Shown here piece after piece: positions 16,207-23,833 of a stretch of DNA of 64,000 nucleotides. Source of the stretch: JANOYY01 sp031418035. GTDB lineage: Bacteria > Actinomycetota > Acidimicrobiia > Acidimicrobiales > JANYDT01. The notes beneath the pieces are model-generated. The model saw nothing but the letters and a program-made list of their open reading frames with translations, was not told where the DNA came from and searched no databases. Each line of letters starts with the position of its first letter. Within the stretch, counting starts at the first letter, position 1. The translations under genes were made by a program, and so were the position numbers. The stretch covers positions 1 to 64,000 of the forward strand of contig JANOWU010000051.1 in the NCBI GenBank assembly GCA_031418035.1, read 5' to 3'.

Positions 16207-17124
16207 ATGTCATCGTCGTCCACCCCCCAGACCCCCTCGATCCTCTCGCAGGTCCAGAACGAACTCCGAACGGCCGTCGGACCCGTTCGCAACGCCACCG
16301 TCGCACTTGGCCGCGACGGCCGAGGCAGTGGCGTCGTCATCGCCGACGGCGTCGTACTCACCAATGCGCACGTATTACGAGACACGACCATTTCGGTCCG
16401 CTTCGCTGACGGCCGCATCACGCAGGCAACGGTGAGCGGCCTCGACTCCTCCGGCGATCTCGCCGTGCTCGCCGTCGATACCTCCGGAGTTACACCGCTG
16501 CAATGGGCCGACCAGGCCGCCGACACCGGATCCCTTGTCCTCAGCGGACACGGGAACGGCACCGTGACCATGGGCATGGTGTCCGGCGTCGGACGCCAAT
16601 TTCGCGGCCCACGGGGTCGACTCGTCAGCGACTCCATCGAGCACACCGCACCACTCAGTCGGGGCGCCTCGGGCGGTCCGGTTGTGAACCTCGAGGGCCA
16701 ACTGGTCGGCGTCAACACCGCCCGAACCGATGCCAGCTACCGGGCAGTGTCGGTTTCACCGGAACTCCACACCCGCATACAGCGCATGATCGCCGGCGAA
16801 ACCATCGAGCGCCCCGTGCTCGGCATCTCCGTTGTGGCCGACGCGACAGCAAAGAAGGTTCGTCAGGCCGCGGGACTCACCGCACGAGACGGTGTGCTCG
16901 TGCAAGCCGTCGCGCCTGATTCAGCAGCAGCGCGAGCCGAATTGGCGCAGGGCGACCTGATTGTCGCCGCCAACACCAAACCCGTTCGAACGATCGACGA
17001 ACTCAACGCCGCACTCGACGAGTCGACGTCTCGATTCACCGACACCGCAACCGCCACGATCGAGCTCACCGTGGTGCGAGGCAACGACGAACGAAGCGTT
17101 GAGGTGAGCTGGGGGTCGCAGTGA
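16207..17124 (+). CDS. Trypsin-like serine protease with PDZ domain, apparently cytosolic
   Basis: 305 residues. The chymotrypsin-fold catalytic triad is complete: His55 (LTNAHVL), Asp84 (SSGDLAVL) and Ser155 (RGASGGPVV). A PDZ domain follows (about 204-300: RPVLGISVV, DGVLVQAVAPDSAAARA, LAQGDLIVAAN). This is the DegP/HtrA arrangement, but it is short and starts directly with a Ser/Thr/Pro-rich stretch, with no signal peptide or membrane anchor, whereas actinobacterial HtrA proteins are normally membrane-anchored. I therefore infer cytosolic action unless secretion is non-classical. An AGGAG ribosome binding site lies 5 nt before the ATG. Divergent from an HxlR regulator. Confidence 0.9.
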   Translation: MSSSSTPQTPSILSQVQNELRTAVGPVRNATVALGRDGRGSGVVIADGVVLTNAHVLRDTTISVRFADGRITQATVSGLDSSGDLAVLAVDTSGVTPLQWADQAADTGSLVLSGHGNGTVTMGMVSGVGRQFRGPRGRLVSDSIEHTAPLSRGASGGPVVNLEGQLVGVNTARTDASYRAVSVSPELHTRIQRMIAGETIERPVLGISVVADATAKKVRQAAGLTARDGVLVQAVAPDSAAARAELAQGDLIVAANTKPVRTIDELNAALDESTSRFTDTATATIELTVVRGNDERSVEVSWGSQ

Positions 17125-17148
17125 CGCGAAAAGTGCTCTGACCAACAG

Positions 17149-17154
17149 TACGGT
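17149..17154 (+). promoter_or_regulatory. -10 box of malQ
   Basis: TACGGT, 7 nt before the ATG at 17162, so malQ has its own promoter although it lies only 37 bp after the protease gene. Confidence 0.55.
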
Positions 17155-17161
17155 CGACGGG

Positions 17162-19033
17162 ATGGCAGCAGACTCCTGGGGCGTCGCATTCGGATTCCAC
17201 GACGGTGCGGGAACGTGGCACGAGGCGGCCGAGGAGACTCGTTCGGCGGTGCGGAGGGCGTTGGGAGCTCCGACAAGCCCGGAGGTTGACCCGCCCAACG
17301 ACGGTGCTTTGGTGATGACCACAGGGTCGGTGTTCCACGTCGACGCGCCAACAACGCTCCACACGGAATCAAACGCACACATACGACTTCCCAAGTCTTC
17401 GCAAATCCCATCCGACCTCGAGATCGGCTATCACACCCTTGTGAATGACGACGATGGGTCGACTCGTCCGTTGATCGTGGCGCCCACCCACTGCACGCCA
17501 TTTACTGGCTCTAAGCAGTGGGGATGGGCGGTCCAGATGTATGCGCTGCGTTCGAAACGCAGCTGGGGCATCGGTGAGTTTCGAGATCTTCGTTCCCTCA
17601 ACGAATGGTCGCGCGAGCACGGAGCCGGGATGACCCTCGTCAACCCGCTTCATGCGTGCGCGCCAACCCCCCACCAGCAACCCAGCCCGTACTTCCCGAC
17701 AAGTCGCTGCTTCCGCAACCCTCTCGCCCTCACGATCGAAGAGGTACCGGGATACAACGACGTTGCGTCGGAGATCGAACCCATCGGTCGCACCGCACGG
17801 GAACTCAACGCGTCCCAGCGGATAGATCGCAACTCGATCTTCGCCGCCAAGATCGATGCGCTGTCTCGCATGTGGGAGCGGTGGCGCGAGCGTGCGGGCG
17901 AAGGAGAACGTGGCGACTTCGACGCGTATCGAACCGGCGAAGGACGCACACTCACCGACTTCGCCACGTATTGCGTCATTGCCGAACAGTACGAGCGCGG
18001 CGATTGGATGACCTGGCCGGAAGCATTGCGCGACCCGAAAAGCGAAGGTGCTGCGAAATTTCGAAGCGCGCATAGTGATCGCGTCCGCTTCCACGAATGG
18101 ATTCAGTGGACGATCGATCAGCAACTTGGTCGGTGCAGGGCCGGGCTCGATCTGATGACGGACCTGGCGATCGGCGTCGACCGCGGTGGCGCAGACGCGT
18201 GGATGTGGCAGGACTCGTTCGCGCTGGATATGAGCGTGGGAGCCCCACCCGACGCGTTCAATACCCAGGGCCAGAACTGGGGTCTCCCCCCGTTTGACCC
18301 CTGGCGTCTGCGTCGCAACGGGTACGAGCCATTCATCAGAACGGTGCGCTCCGCGTTTCGTCATGCGCAGGCGCTTCGCATGGACCACGTCATGGGGTTG
18401 TTCCGTCTGTACTGGATCCCCGACGGGCAGCCAGCGACCAACGGGTGCTATGTGTACTTGCCGTTTCAGGACTTCCTCGGAATCGTCGCCATTGAGTCGA
18501 TCCGGGCAAATGCCTACGTTGTTGGTGAGGACCTCGGTACTGTCGAACCGTATGTACGCGAGGAACTCGCGAATCGCAGGATTCTTTCGTATCGCCTCCG
18601 CCAGTTCGAAACCATCCCAACAGCGGAGTTTCCGGAACATGCTGTTGCCGCGATCACCACCCACGACCTTCCAACCATTCCGGGGATCTGGACCCGTTCC
18701 GACGTGACCACTCAAGAAGAGATGGGCATGAAGCCCAACCGAGACGGCACGGAACACATTCGTACCAGCATCGCGGGCTGGGCCGGCGTCGATCCGGGAG
18801 ACGAAACCCCCGTACACGATGTCGTCGTCCGGGCCTATCGCGATCTGGCCACCGCTCCCTCGGTCATTGTCACTGCGACACTCGATGATGCGCTCGGCGT
18901 CGAGGAACGCCCGAACATGCCCGGCACCGTCGATGAGTGGCCGAATTGGCGAATTCCCCTCCCGATGCCCCTCGAGGACATCCTCACCGACCCGCGACTC
19001 GCCGACGTCGCCGCGCAATTACGCGGCCGTTAA
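17162..19033 (+). CDS. malQ: 4-alpha-glucanotransferase (amylomaltase, GH77)
   Basis: 623 residues. GH77 blocks: WAVQMYALRSKRSWGIGEF, NPLHACAPTP with the following PYFPTSRCFRNP, the nucleophile Asp in ALRMDHVMGLFRLYWIP, the acid/base Glu in VVGEDLGTVEPYV and the third catalytic Asp in TTHDLPTIPGIW. It transfers alpha-1,4-glucan chains between malto-oligosaccharides and fits with glgC and glgA elsewhere in the window in glycogen turnover. The N-terminal about 130 residues form the extra beta-rich domain seen in actinobacterial MalQ. Cytosolic. Convergent with the J-domain gene, 8 nt apart. Confidence 0.95.
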   Translation: MAADSWGVAFGFHDGAGTWHEAAEETRSAVRRALGAPTSPEVDPPNDGALVMTTGSVFHVDAPTTLHTESNAHIRLPKSSQIPSDLEIGYHTLVNDDDGSTRPLIVAPTHCTPFTGSKQWGWAVQMYALRSKRSWGIGEFRDLRSLNEWSREHGAGMTLVNPLHACAPTPHQQPSPYFPTSRCFRNPLALTIEEVPGYNDVASEIEPIGRTARELNASQRIDRNSIFAAKIDALSRMWERWRERAGEGERGDFDAYRTGEGRTLTDFATYCVIAEQYERGDWMTWPEALRDPKSEGAAKFRSAHSDRVRFHEWIQWTIDQQLGRCRAGLDLMTDLAIGVDRGGADAWMWQDSFALDMSVGAPPDAFNTQGQNWGLPPFDPWRLRRNGYEPFIRTVRSAFRHAQALRMDHVMGLFRLYWIPDGQPATNGCYVYLPFQDFLGIVAIESIRANAYVVGEDLGTVEPYVREELANRRILSYRLRQFETIPTAEFPEHAVAAITTHDLPTIPGIWTRSDVTTQEEMGMKPNRDGTEHIRTSIAGWAGVDPGDETPVHDVVVRAYRDLATAPSVIVTATLDDALGVEERPNMPGTVDEWPNWRIPLPMPLEDILTDPRLADVAAQLRGR

Positions 19034-19041
19034 CGGTCCGC

Positions 19042-19635
19042 TCAGGGTGTTTGGGACGTTGTCGAGAAGGTATGGCGGTAATTCAGATGGTGTGCCACAA
19101 GGAGCGCGACACCGCGAATCGTCGGCAACTCCGTCACCCCGACGTCGAGGGGTTCAATCGTAAGAAACGCCTCGGTCGTGCCGTTCGCCCGGCCCTGGAG
19201 GGTCACGACTAGCGACAGCGTGTCGTTCGCCACGGTCTGCAGGAGAACTTCGAGCAGCGCGTTCTGACGGTCAAGGTAGGTGACGTTGCCGATCGTGTGG
19301 CCGACGCCGATCAGATCGGCGAACGCCTCGGCGTCCGGTGAGGAAATCGCAATCGTGTCGTCGTCGACGAGCACGGCGTAGGGTTCCCCACTCGACACGT
19401 CCATAGATGCGTCGCTCGCTGCGAGGTCGGCGTCGAGATCGACCCCGGCGTCGTTATAGGAGGACCGCAGACCCTGAAACGCCGCGATCAACAACTTCGT
19501 TTCTTCGACGGCCGACGGATCAGAGTTTCGATCCGGGTGGGCTTCGTACAGCCGACGTCGGTAGGTCGAGCGGATGTCGGCGTAGGACTGCGACGAATGC
19601 ACCCCCAGCAATTCCCGAGCTTCGTCGACATCCAC
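19042..19635 (-). CDS. J-domain (DnaJ-type) co-chaperone-like protein
   Basis: 197 residues with an N-terminal J domain (about 1-65): DEARELLGVHSSQSYADIRSTYRRR and the essential HPD tripeptide in YEAHPDRNSD. No Gly/Phe-rich region or zinc fingers follow, so it is a class C (type III) J protein. The remaining 130 residues (LVDDDTIAISSPDAEAFA, GNVTYLDRQNALLEVLLQ) match nothing I recognise. It should stimulate a DnaK ATPase; the client-binding part is unknown. The ATG at 19635 follows a weak GGTGG directly; no clear -10 box. Confidence 0.82.
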   Translation of the reverse strand: MDVDEARELLGVHSSQSYADIRSTYRRRLYEAHPDRNSDPSAVEETKLLIAAFQGLRSSYNDAGVDLDADLAASDASMDVSSGEPYAVLVDDDTIAISSPDAEAFADLIGVGHTIGNVTYLDRQNALLEVLLQTVANDTLSLVVTLQGRANGTTEAFLTIEPLDVGVTELPTIRGVALLVAHHLNYRHTFSTTSQTP

Positions 19636-19701
19636 CCGCCGAGCTTTTCACGAAACGATGATTTCGACGGATTTTCTGCGGATCGCGTCGACTCTGACGG
19701 C

Positions 19702-19707
19702 TAACCT
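19702..19707 (+). promoter_or_regulatory. Possible -10 box of tRNA-Leu
   Basis: TAACCT, 14 nt before the 5' end of the tRNA gene. No clear -35 box. Confidence 0.3.
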
Positions 19708-19721
19708 CTACGACACCTCCT

Positions 19722-19805
19722 GCCCAGGTGGTGAAATGGCAGACACGACGGTCTCAAACACCGTTGCTGAAAGGCGTGCGGGTTCAAGTCCCGCCCTGGG
19801 CACCA
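19722..19805 (+). tRNA. tRNA-Leu (anticodon CAA), CCA encoded
   Basis: The acceptor stem GCCCAGG pairs with CCTGGGC at the 3' end, followed by A and an encoded CCA. The anticodon arm is ACGGT-CTCAAAC-ACCGT, giving anticodon CAA. A long variable arm (class II tRNA) lies between the anticodon arm and the GGTTCAAGTCC T-arm, as expected for leucine. A GCGTCG/CGACGC hairpin follows at 19824-19840 without a T run. Confidence 0.96.
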
Positions 19806-19886
19806 GATCGATCATTCTTGCCCGCGTCGTGCGGCGACGCTTCCAGGGCAGCCCGGCGGGGCCCCGTCCCCCCACTTCGCGCCACT

Positions 19887-20055
19887 TCGAACGCGCCCGT
19901 TTCACTCCAACGTGGCACCTCGCGCACTCCAACTCCAACTCGAACGCGCCCGTGTTTCACTCTAACTCGGCTCTTTTCGGCCGATTTTCGCTCCAAAATC
20001 GGTGAGTTGGAGTGCCGGGGACTCCAAGTTGGAGTTGGAGTCGGAGTTGGAGTGC
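19887..20055. repeat. Cluster of GTTGGAGT and TCGAACGCGCCCGT repeats with inverted arms
   Basis: A 25-27 bp direct repeat beginning TCGAACGCGCCCGT and ending TTCACTC(C/T)AAC lies at 19887-19911 and 19940-19966. Copies of ACTCCAAC (plus) and GTTGGAGT (its complement) surround a perfect hairpin CCGATTTT-cgctcc-AAAATCGG at 19981-20002, whose flanks CACTCTAACTC and GAGTTGGAGTG also pair with one wobble. The right side has four GTTGGAGT-like units between 20006 and 20053. It shares GTTGGAGTGCC with 12351-12392. Confidence 0.7.
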
Positions 20056-20087
20056 AGCAGCTCAGGCGTGACCACGAAAAGGGCCGG

Positions 20088-20129
20088 AAAAAAGCGATGT
20101 CCGCACGGTGGCGGGACCGTACGGACATC
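20088..20129 (-). terminator. Rho-independent terminator of the candidate small RNA
   Basis: 14-bp stem with one C-A mismatch, loop CCCGCC, followed on the minus strand by GC then TTTTTT (20093-20088). No protein gene upstream on that strand needs it. Confidence 0.7.
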
Positions 20130-20167
20130 TAACCTGAGAGCTTTCGGCGGGACAGCTCAATCAAGCT
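20088..20167 (-). ncRNA. Candidate small RNA of 6C type
   Basis: On the minus strand a TATATT box (20174-20179) is followed by two hairpins. Hairpin 1: GAGCT (20158-20154), an 11-nt loop containing CCCGCC, AGCTC. Hairpin 2: a 14-bp stem (20129-20116 with 20109-20096, one mismatch) closed by the 6-nt loop CCCGCC, then GC and six T. Two stem-loops with C-rich loops, the second doubling as terminator, is the architecture of the actinobacterial 6C RNA, which pairs with G-rich mRNA starts. The 5' end is inferred from the -10 box; family membership is by shape, not by a covariance search. Confidence 0.55.
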
Positions 20168-20173
20168 GGCTCA

Positions 20174-20179
20174 AATATA
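20174..20179 (-). promoter_or_regulatory. -10 box of the candidate small RNA
   Basis: TATATT on the minus strand, a strong sigma-A type box in a GC-rich genome, about 7 nt before the inferred RNA 5' end. No good -35 box seen. Confidence 0.45.
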
Positions 20180-20361
20180 GCTCTCTCAATACTCTTTTGT
20201 TTGCGATACCGACAAAATGTTGCTTCATCAATGATGTCGCGGACATGGTCACGTTCGGTGGAATCTGGACAGACTCGCACGGAGATGTAACCAAAGTGCT
20301 CCGAGGATGATCCAAGCTGTGTTGTATCCGTCGAAGGGGCACACAGGGAGACATTCACGAG

Positions 20362-21537
20362 ATGCTGGCGTTCACGTTTCCAGGCCAAGGGTCGCAAAAG
20401 TCAGGGATGGGTCAACCGTGGGTCGACCACCCCTCTTGGGAACTCGTCGCGGATGCGTCGAAGATCGCGGATCGGGATATCGAGAAGCTGCTGCTCGACG
20501 CCGACGCGGAGGAGCTCAAACTCCCCCGCAACACCCAGCTCGCAACCTTCATGCTCTCGATGGTCGTGCTCGACGCTGTTGAACGTGTCGGCATCGAACC
20601 TTCCGTTGCCGCCGGCCACAGCCTCGGCGAGTACACCGCCCTTGCCGCGGTGGGAGCCCTGAGCCTCGAGGACGGCGTTCGTATCGTCACGATTCGCGGC
20701 GAAGCGATGCAAGATGCTGCGGACCTTCGGTCGGGCACGATGCTGGCGATTCTTGGACTCGACGATGACGACGCCGATGCCGCATGTCGACGCGCCGACG
20801 GTGACGTATGGGTTGCGAACTACAACGCACCCGGTCAAATCGTGATCGCCGGAGATCCCGCCGCCCTCGAGCGAGCAAGCGTCGCGGCGAAGGAATTGGG
20901 TGCCAAGCGGGTGATGCCCCTCCCCGTAGGCGGCGCATTCCACACGCCATTCATGGCCCCTGCGCGCGATCGGCTTCGGGAAGCGATTTCGACGGCATCG
21001 ATTCACGAACTCGAGATCCCGGTGTTCGCGAACATCGATGCTCGCTCGCATCAAGCAGCAGCGGATTGGCCACCGTTGCTGAGCGCACAGCTCGTGTCAC
21101 CGGTTCGCTGGCGTCAGACCGTGCAGAACATGGCCGACGCTGGCGTGAACACGCTGATCGAACTCGGACCGGGCAACGTGCTCACCGGACTGGCCAAGCG
21201 AATCGTTCCTGACGTACGCGCACTTAGTATTTCCACTCCCGACGACGTCGACCGACTCGTCGAGGTTCTCAATGGAGGGGCGGCGCGCCCACTGGCCCGG
21301 GCCCACGAGGGCGAACATCTCTCGATGACGGTTCGAATGGTGGTCAGTCCCGCAGCTGGCATTTTCTCGCCCCTTGCCGACGTTGTTGCCGGATCCACCG
21401 TCAAAGTTGCAGGTCTTCTCGGACACATCGGGGAAACCGAAGTTCGTAGCGGCTTCGCTGGTACCGTCAACGGAATGCTTGCAGTCAGCGGTGAACGGGT
21501 GAGCGTCGGCCAACCGATTGCGTGGCTCGATGTCTGA
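20362..21537 (+). CDS. fabD: Malonyl-CoA:ACP transacylase fused to a biotinyl/lipoyl-like domain
   Basis: 391 residues, about 80 longer than usual FabD. The transacylase domain (about 1-303) has the PGQGSQ start, nucleophile Ser87 in AGHSLGEYTA, and His194 in GGAFHTPFMAP; it loads malonate onto ACP. After an Ala/Arg/Glu linker, residues about 322-391 form a biotinyl/lipoyl-type sandwich: VSPAAGIFSPL, then GFAGTVNGMLAVSGERVSVG and GQPIAWLDV. The turn where the modified lysine (AMKM or DKA) should be reads HIGETEVRS, with no lysine. First gene of the fab operon; ribosome binding site GGGAGA about 10 nt before the ATG. Confidence 0.95.
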   Translation: MLAFTFPGQGSQKSGMGQPWVDHPSWELVADASKIADRDIEKLLLDADAEELKLPRNTQLATFMLSMVVLDAVERVGIEPSVAAGHSLGEYTALAAVGALSLEDGVRIVTIRGEAMQDAADLRSGTMLAILGLDDDDADAACRRADGDVWVANYNAPGQIVIAGDPAALERASVAAKELGAKRVMPLPVGGAFHTPFMAPARDRLREAISTASIHELEIPVFANIDARSHQAAADWPPLLSAQLVSPVRWRQTVQNMADAGVNTLIELGPGNVLTGLAKRIVPDVRALSISTPDDVDRLVEVLNGGAARPLARAHEGEHLSMTVRMVVSPAAGIFSPLADVVAGSTVKVAGLLGHIGETEVRSGFAGTVNGMLAVSGERVSVGQPIAWLDV

Positions 21538-21640
21538 GCATGCAGAAAACCCCGTGAAATGACGCCATGAACTACGCGAGCCTCGAATTCCGATTCGTTT
21601 CCCGTACGGAACTCCCCATCCCCTACCTCGGAGCACTCTC

Positions 21641-22675
21641 ATGAACACGCATTACAGCCCGTCTCGTGGAGGAATAATCACCGGCTGGGGCACGGCATTG
21701 CCGGCAACCAAGGTCACGAACGACGATCTTGCGTCGTACCTGGATACCAACGACGAGTGGATCACCGAACGGACCGGGATCAAGACTCGCTACTGGGGCG
21801 ACGAAGGACCGGCCGCTCTTGGCACCCGCGCGGCTCGCGAGGCATTGAAGATGGCGAACTGCGGCCCTGAGGACATCGACCTGTTGATTCTCGCAACGTG
21901 CTCGCCGGAATACATACTCCCCGGCAGTTCCGCGATGGTGCAACACGATCTCGGACTCAAGTGCGGCGCGTTCGACCTCGGCACGGCGTGTTCTGGGTTC
22001 ACCTACAGCGTCGTCACGGCACACGGCTTCTTGAACCTCGGCATGAACCGAATCTTGGTGATCGGCGCCGAACAATTGAGTCGGATCATCGACAAGAACG
22101 ATCGCAACACGGCGATCTTGTTCGGCGACGGGGCGGCTGCCGTAGTGATCGAGGCCTGTGAAGGCGAAGGGCAGCTTCTCGGCTTCGACCTTGGCGTCGA
22201 CGGGTCAGCAGTCGAGTTCCTCTACGGCTTCCACGATCAGCCCGTGACCATGGACGGAAAGGAAGTCTTTCGACGCGCGGTTCATGCGATGGTCGACTCA
22301 TCGCTCGTCGCGCTGGAAAAGGCGAAGATGACGATGGACGATATCGACTGGGTCATCCCCCACCAGGCCAATCGTCGCATCATCGAAGCAGCGGTCAAGC
22401 GCCTGAAGTGGCCGATGGAACGGACGTCGACGAACGTTGAATTCGTCGGGAACACGAGCGCGGCGTCTATACCGCTCGCCCTCGATGCCGAGCTCACGAA
22501 AGGCAACATCAAGCCCGGTGACAACGTGTTGATGTGTGGTTTCGGTGCCGGCATGACGTGGGCAAGTGCGGTCGTTCGATGGGGAGGTGTCTACCGGGAG
22601 GGCGGACACGGCGCCGCGTTCCACGGGGCGACGACCGACGGGGCGACGGCCGACGAGGCGGGTGCTGCGGGGTGA
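21641..22675 (+). CDS. fabH: Beta-ketoacyl-ACP synthase III
   Basis: 344 residues. Catalytic triad Cys117 (LGTACSGFTYS), His241 (VIPHQANRRI) and Asn271 (FVGNTSAASIP). It starts fatty-acid synthesis by condensing acyl-CoA with malonyl-ACP; the primer (acetyl or branched) cannot be read from sequence. An Ala/Gly/Thr-rich tail of about 25 residues (HGATTDGATADEAGAAG) extends beyond the usual C-terminus. A 103-bp gap separates it from fabD; GGAG precedes the ATG by 8 nt. The stop overlaps the fabG start by 4 bp (GTGA). Confidence 0.96.
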   Translation: MNTHYSPSRGGIITGWGTALPATKVTNDDLASYLDTNDEWITERTGIKTRYWGDEGPAALGTRAAREALKMANCGPEDIDLLILATCSPEYILPGSSAMVQHDLGLKCGAFDLGTACSGFTYSVVTAHGFLNLGMNRILVIGAEQLSRIIDKNDRNTAILFGDGAAAVVIEACEGEGQLLGFDLGVDGSAVEFLYGFHDQPVTMDGKEVFRRAVHAMVDSSLVALEKAKMTMDDIDWVIPHQANRRIIEAAVKRLKWPMERTSTNVEFVGNTSAASIPLALDAELTKGNIKPGDNVLMCGFGAGMTWASAVVRWGGVYREGGHGAAFHGATTDGATADEAGAAG

Positions 22676-23376
22676 GCCGCGTAGTTCTGATAACGGGCGG
22701 TAATCGAGGTATCGGTCTCGCGACGGCACGTTGGTTTGCTGCCCGCGGTGACACGGTCGTCGTGACGTCACGGTCCGGCGAACCCATCGAGGGACTGCAC
22801 GTGGTGACGTGCGACGTCACTGACCCGGCCGCGGTCGATGCGGCCTTTCGCGACGTCGAGGCAGCCCACGGACCCGTTGAAGTGGTCGTGGCCAATGCCG
22901 GAATCACGAAAGACGGCTTGCTCGTCCGGATGAGCGAGGACGCGTTTACGTCCGTCATCGATGCGAACCTCACCGGAGCGTGGCGTGTGGCCAAGCGCGC
23001 TGCGATTTCGATGTTGCGTCAACGCAAGGGTCGGATCATCTTCGTCTCCTCGGTCGTCGCCTACTTCGGGGTCCCGGGACAGGCGAACTATGCGGCCTCC
23101 AAAGCCGGACTCATCGGCATGGCGCGCTCGATGGCCAAGGAGTTGGCGAGCCGATCAATCACGGTCAACGTCGTGGCTCCCGGTGGTGTCGACACCGACA
23201 TGGTGGCGTCCCTCCCGGAAGCGCAACAGGCTGGACTTGCGTCGGCGACTCCACTCGGTCGCCTCGCTACGCCCGACGAGGTGGCAGCGGCGATCCATTT
23301 CCTTGCGTCCCCGGACGCGAGCTTCATCACGGGCGTTGTATTGCCCGTCGACGGCGGACTGGCAATGGGTCACTAG
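22672..23376 (+). CDS. fabG: 3-oxoacyl-ACP reductase
   Basis: 234 residues, short-chain dehydrogenase fold. NADPH site TGGNRGIG (8-15), structural NAG in VANAGITKDG, catalytic Ser127, Tyr140 and Lys144 (NYAASKAG), and the C-terminal VLPVDGGLAMGH. Length and the KDGLLVRM block are typical of FabG, and its place between fabH and acpP fits the reductive step of the elongation cycle. The GTG start overlapping the fabH stop is chosen over longer in-frame starts that lie inside fabH. Confidence 0.95.
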   Translation: MSRVVLITGGNRGIGLATARWFAARGDTVVVTSRSGEPIEGLHVVTCDVTDPAAVDAAFRDVEAAHGPVEVVVANAGITKDGLLVRMSEDAFTSVIDANLTGAWRVAKRAAISMLRQRKGRIIFVSSVVAYFGVPGQANYAASKAGLIGMARSMAKELASRSITVNVVAPGGVDTDMVASLPEAQQAGLASATPLGRLATPDEVAAAIHFLASPDASFITGVVLPVDGGLAMGH

Positions 23377-23437
23377 GCTTGTGACGCATTCGACGACCAT
23401 CGCCGAACATCTGACGTACTCTCATCGCGTTCGAACC

Positions 23438-23512
23438 GCATCACCTCGAACCGCAGCACCTCGCACCACCTCACCTCGAACCTCAACACCTCGCACCACA
23501 TCACCTCGCACC
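23438..23512 (+). repeat. Five tandem copies of a C-rich 15-bp repeat in the acpP leader
   Basis: Units at 23438, 23453, 23468, 23483 and 23498 follow the pattern NNNNCACCTCGNACC, for example GCATCACCTCGAACC. The array ends 20 bp before the acpP ATG. The core CACCTC equals the anti-Shine-Dalgarno core of 16S rRNA. Confidence 0.85.
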
Positions 23513-23532
23513 ACACAACAAAGGAACCAGCC

Positions 23533-23778
23533 ATGACCAACGACGAAGCTTTCGCCACTTTCAAAGACGCCGCTGTGGAGGTGCTGTCCGTCGATCCGTC
23601 GGCCGTCGTGCCCGAGGCATCGTTTGCTGACGACCTCGACGCCGACTCACTCGACCTCGTCGAGTTCGTGATGGCCCTCGAAGACAAGTTCGGCGTGGAG
23701 ATTCCCGAGTCTGATCTGGAAGGCGTCAAGACGGTCGGTCAGGCCTTCGATATCGTCCTCGCCAAGCTCGGCAACTAG
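23533..23778 (+). CDS. acpP: Acyl carrier protein
   Basis: 81 residues, acidic, four-helix ACP. The phosphopantetheine attachment site is Ser39 in DLDADSLDLVEF, followed by helix III VEIPESDLEGVKTVGQAF. It carries the growing acyl chain between the Fab enzymes encoded around it. An AGGAA ribosome binding site lies 7 nt before the ATG. The 156-bp gap upstream, filled with a C-rich tandem repeat, could give acpP its own expression control, as ACP is needed in larger amounts than the enzymes. Confidence 0.97.
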   Translation: MTNDEAFATFKDAAVEVLSVDPSAVVPEASFADDLDADSLDLVEFVMALEDKFGVEIPESDLEGVKTVGQAFDIVLAKLGN

Positions 23779-23833
23779 CCGAACCCGACGTTCCACACAT
23801 CCCCAGCCTGCCGCTGCCACGAACGAGGTCACG

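Larger units (their letters stand above)
19806..20361. other. Gap between tRNA-Leu and fabD: repeats plus a candidate small RNA
   Basis: No convincing protein gene. It holds a short hairpin after the tRNA (19824-19840), the GTTGGAGT repeat cluster (19887-20055), a candidate small RNA on the minus strand (20088-20167) and an AT-richer stretch (about 20155-20250). Short open frames on both strands have no recognisable domains. The fabD promoter should lie near 20300-20340 but no clear box was found. Confidence 0.6.

Noticed and set aside
20130..20190. CTCTCAGG and GCCGAA on the minus strand, similar to glycine-riboswitch pieces
   Set aside because: The spacing is far too short, the second aptamer and the downstream gcv or transporter gene are missing; the candidate small RNA explains the structure better.
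20157..20397. Short minus-strand open frames before fabD as transposase or integrase remnants
   Set aside because: No catalytic motif or homology recognised; they overlap the small-RNA promoter region and the fabD start.
23438..23512. Tandem repeats as a CRISPR array
   Set aside because: Units are 15 bp with no spacers and no cas genes are near.
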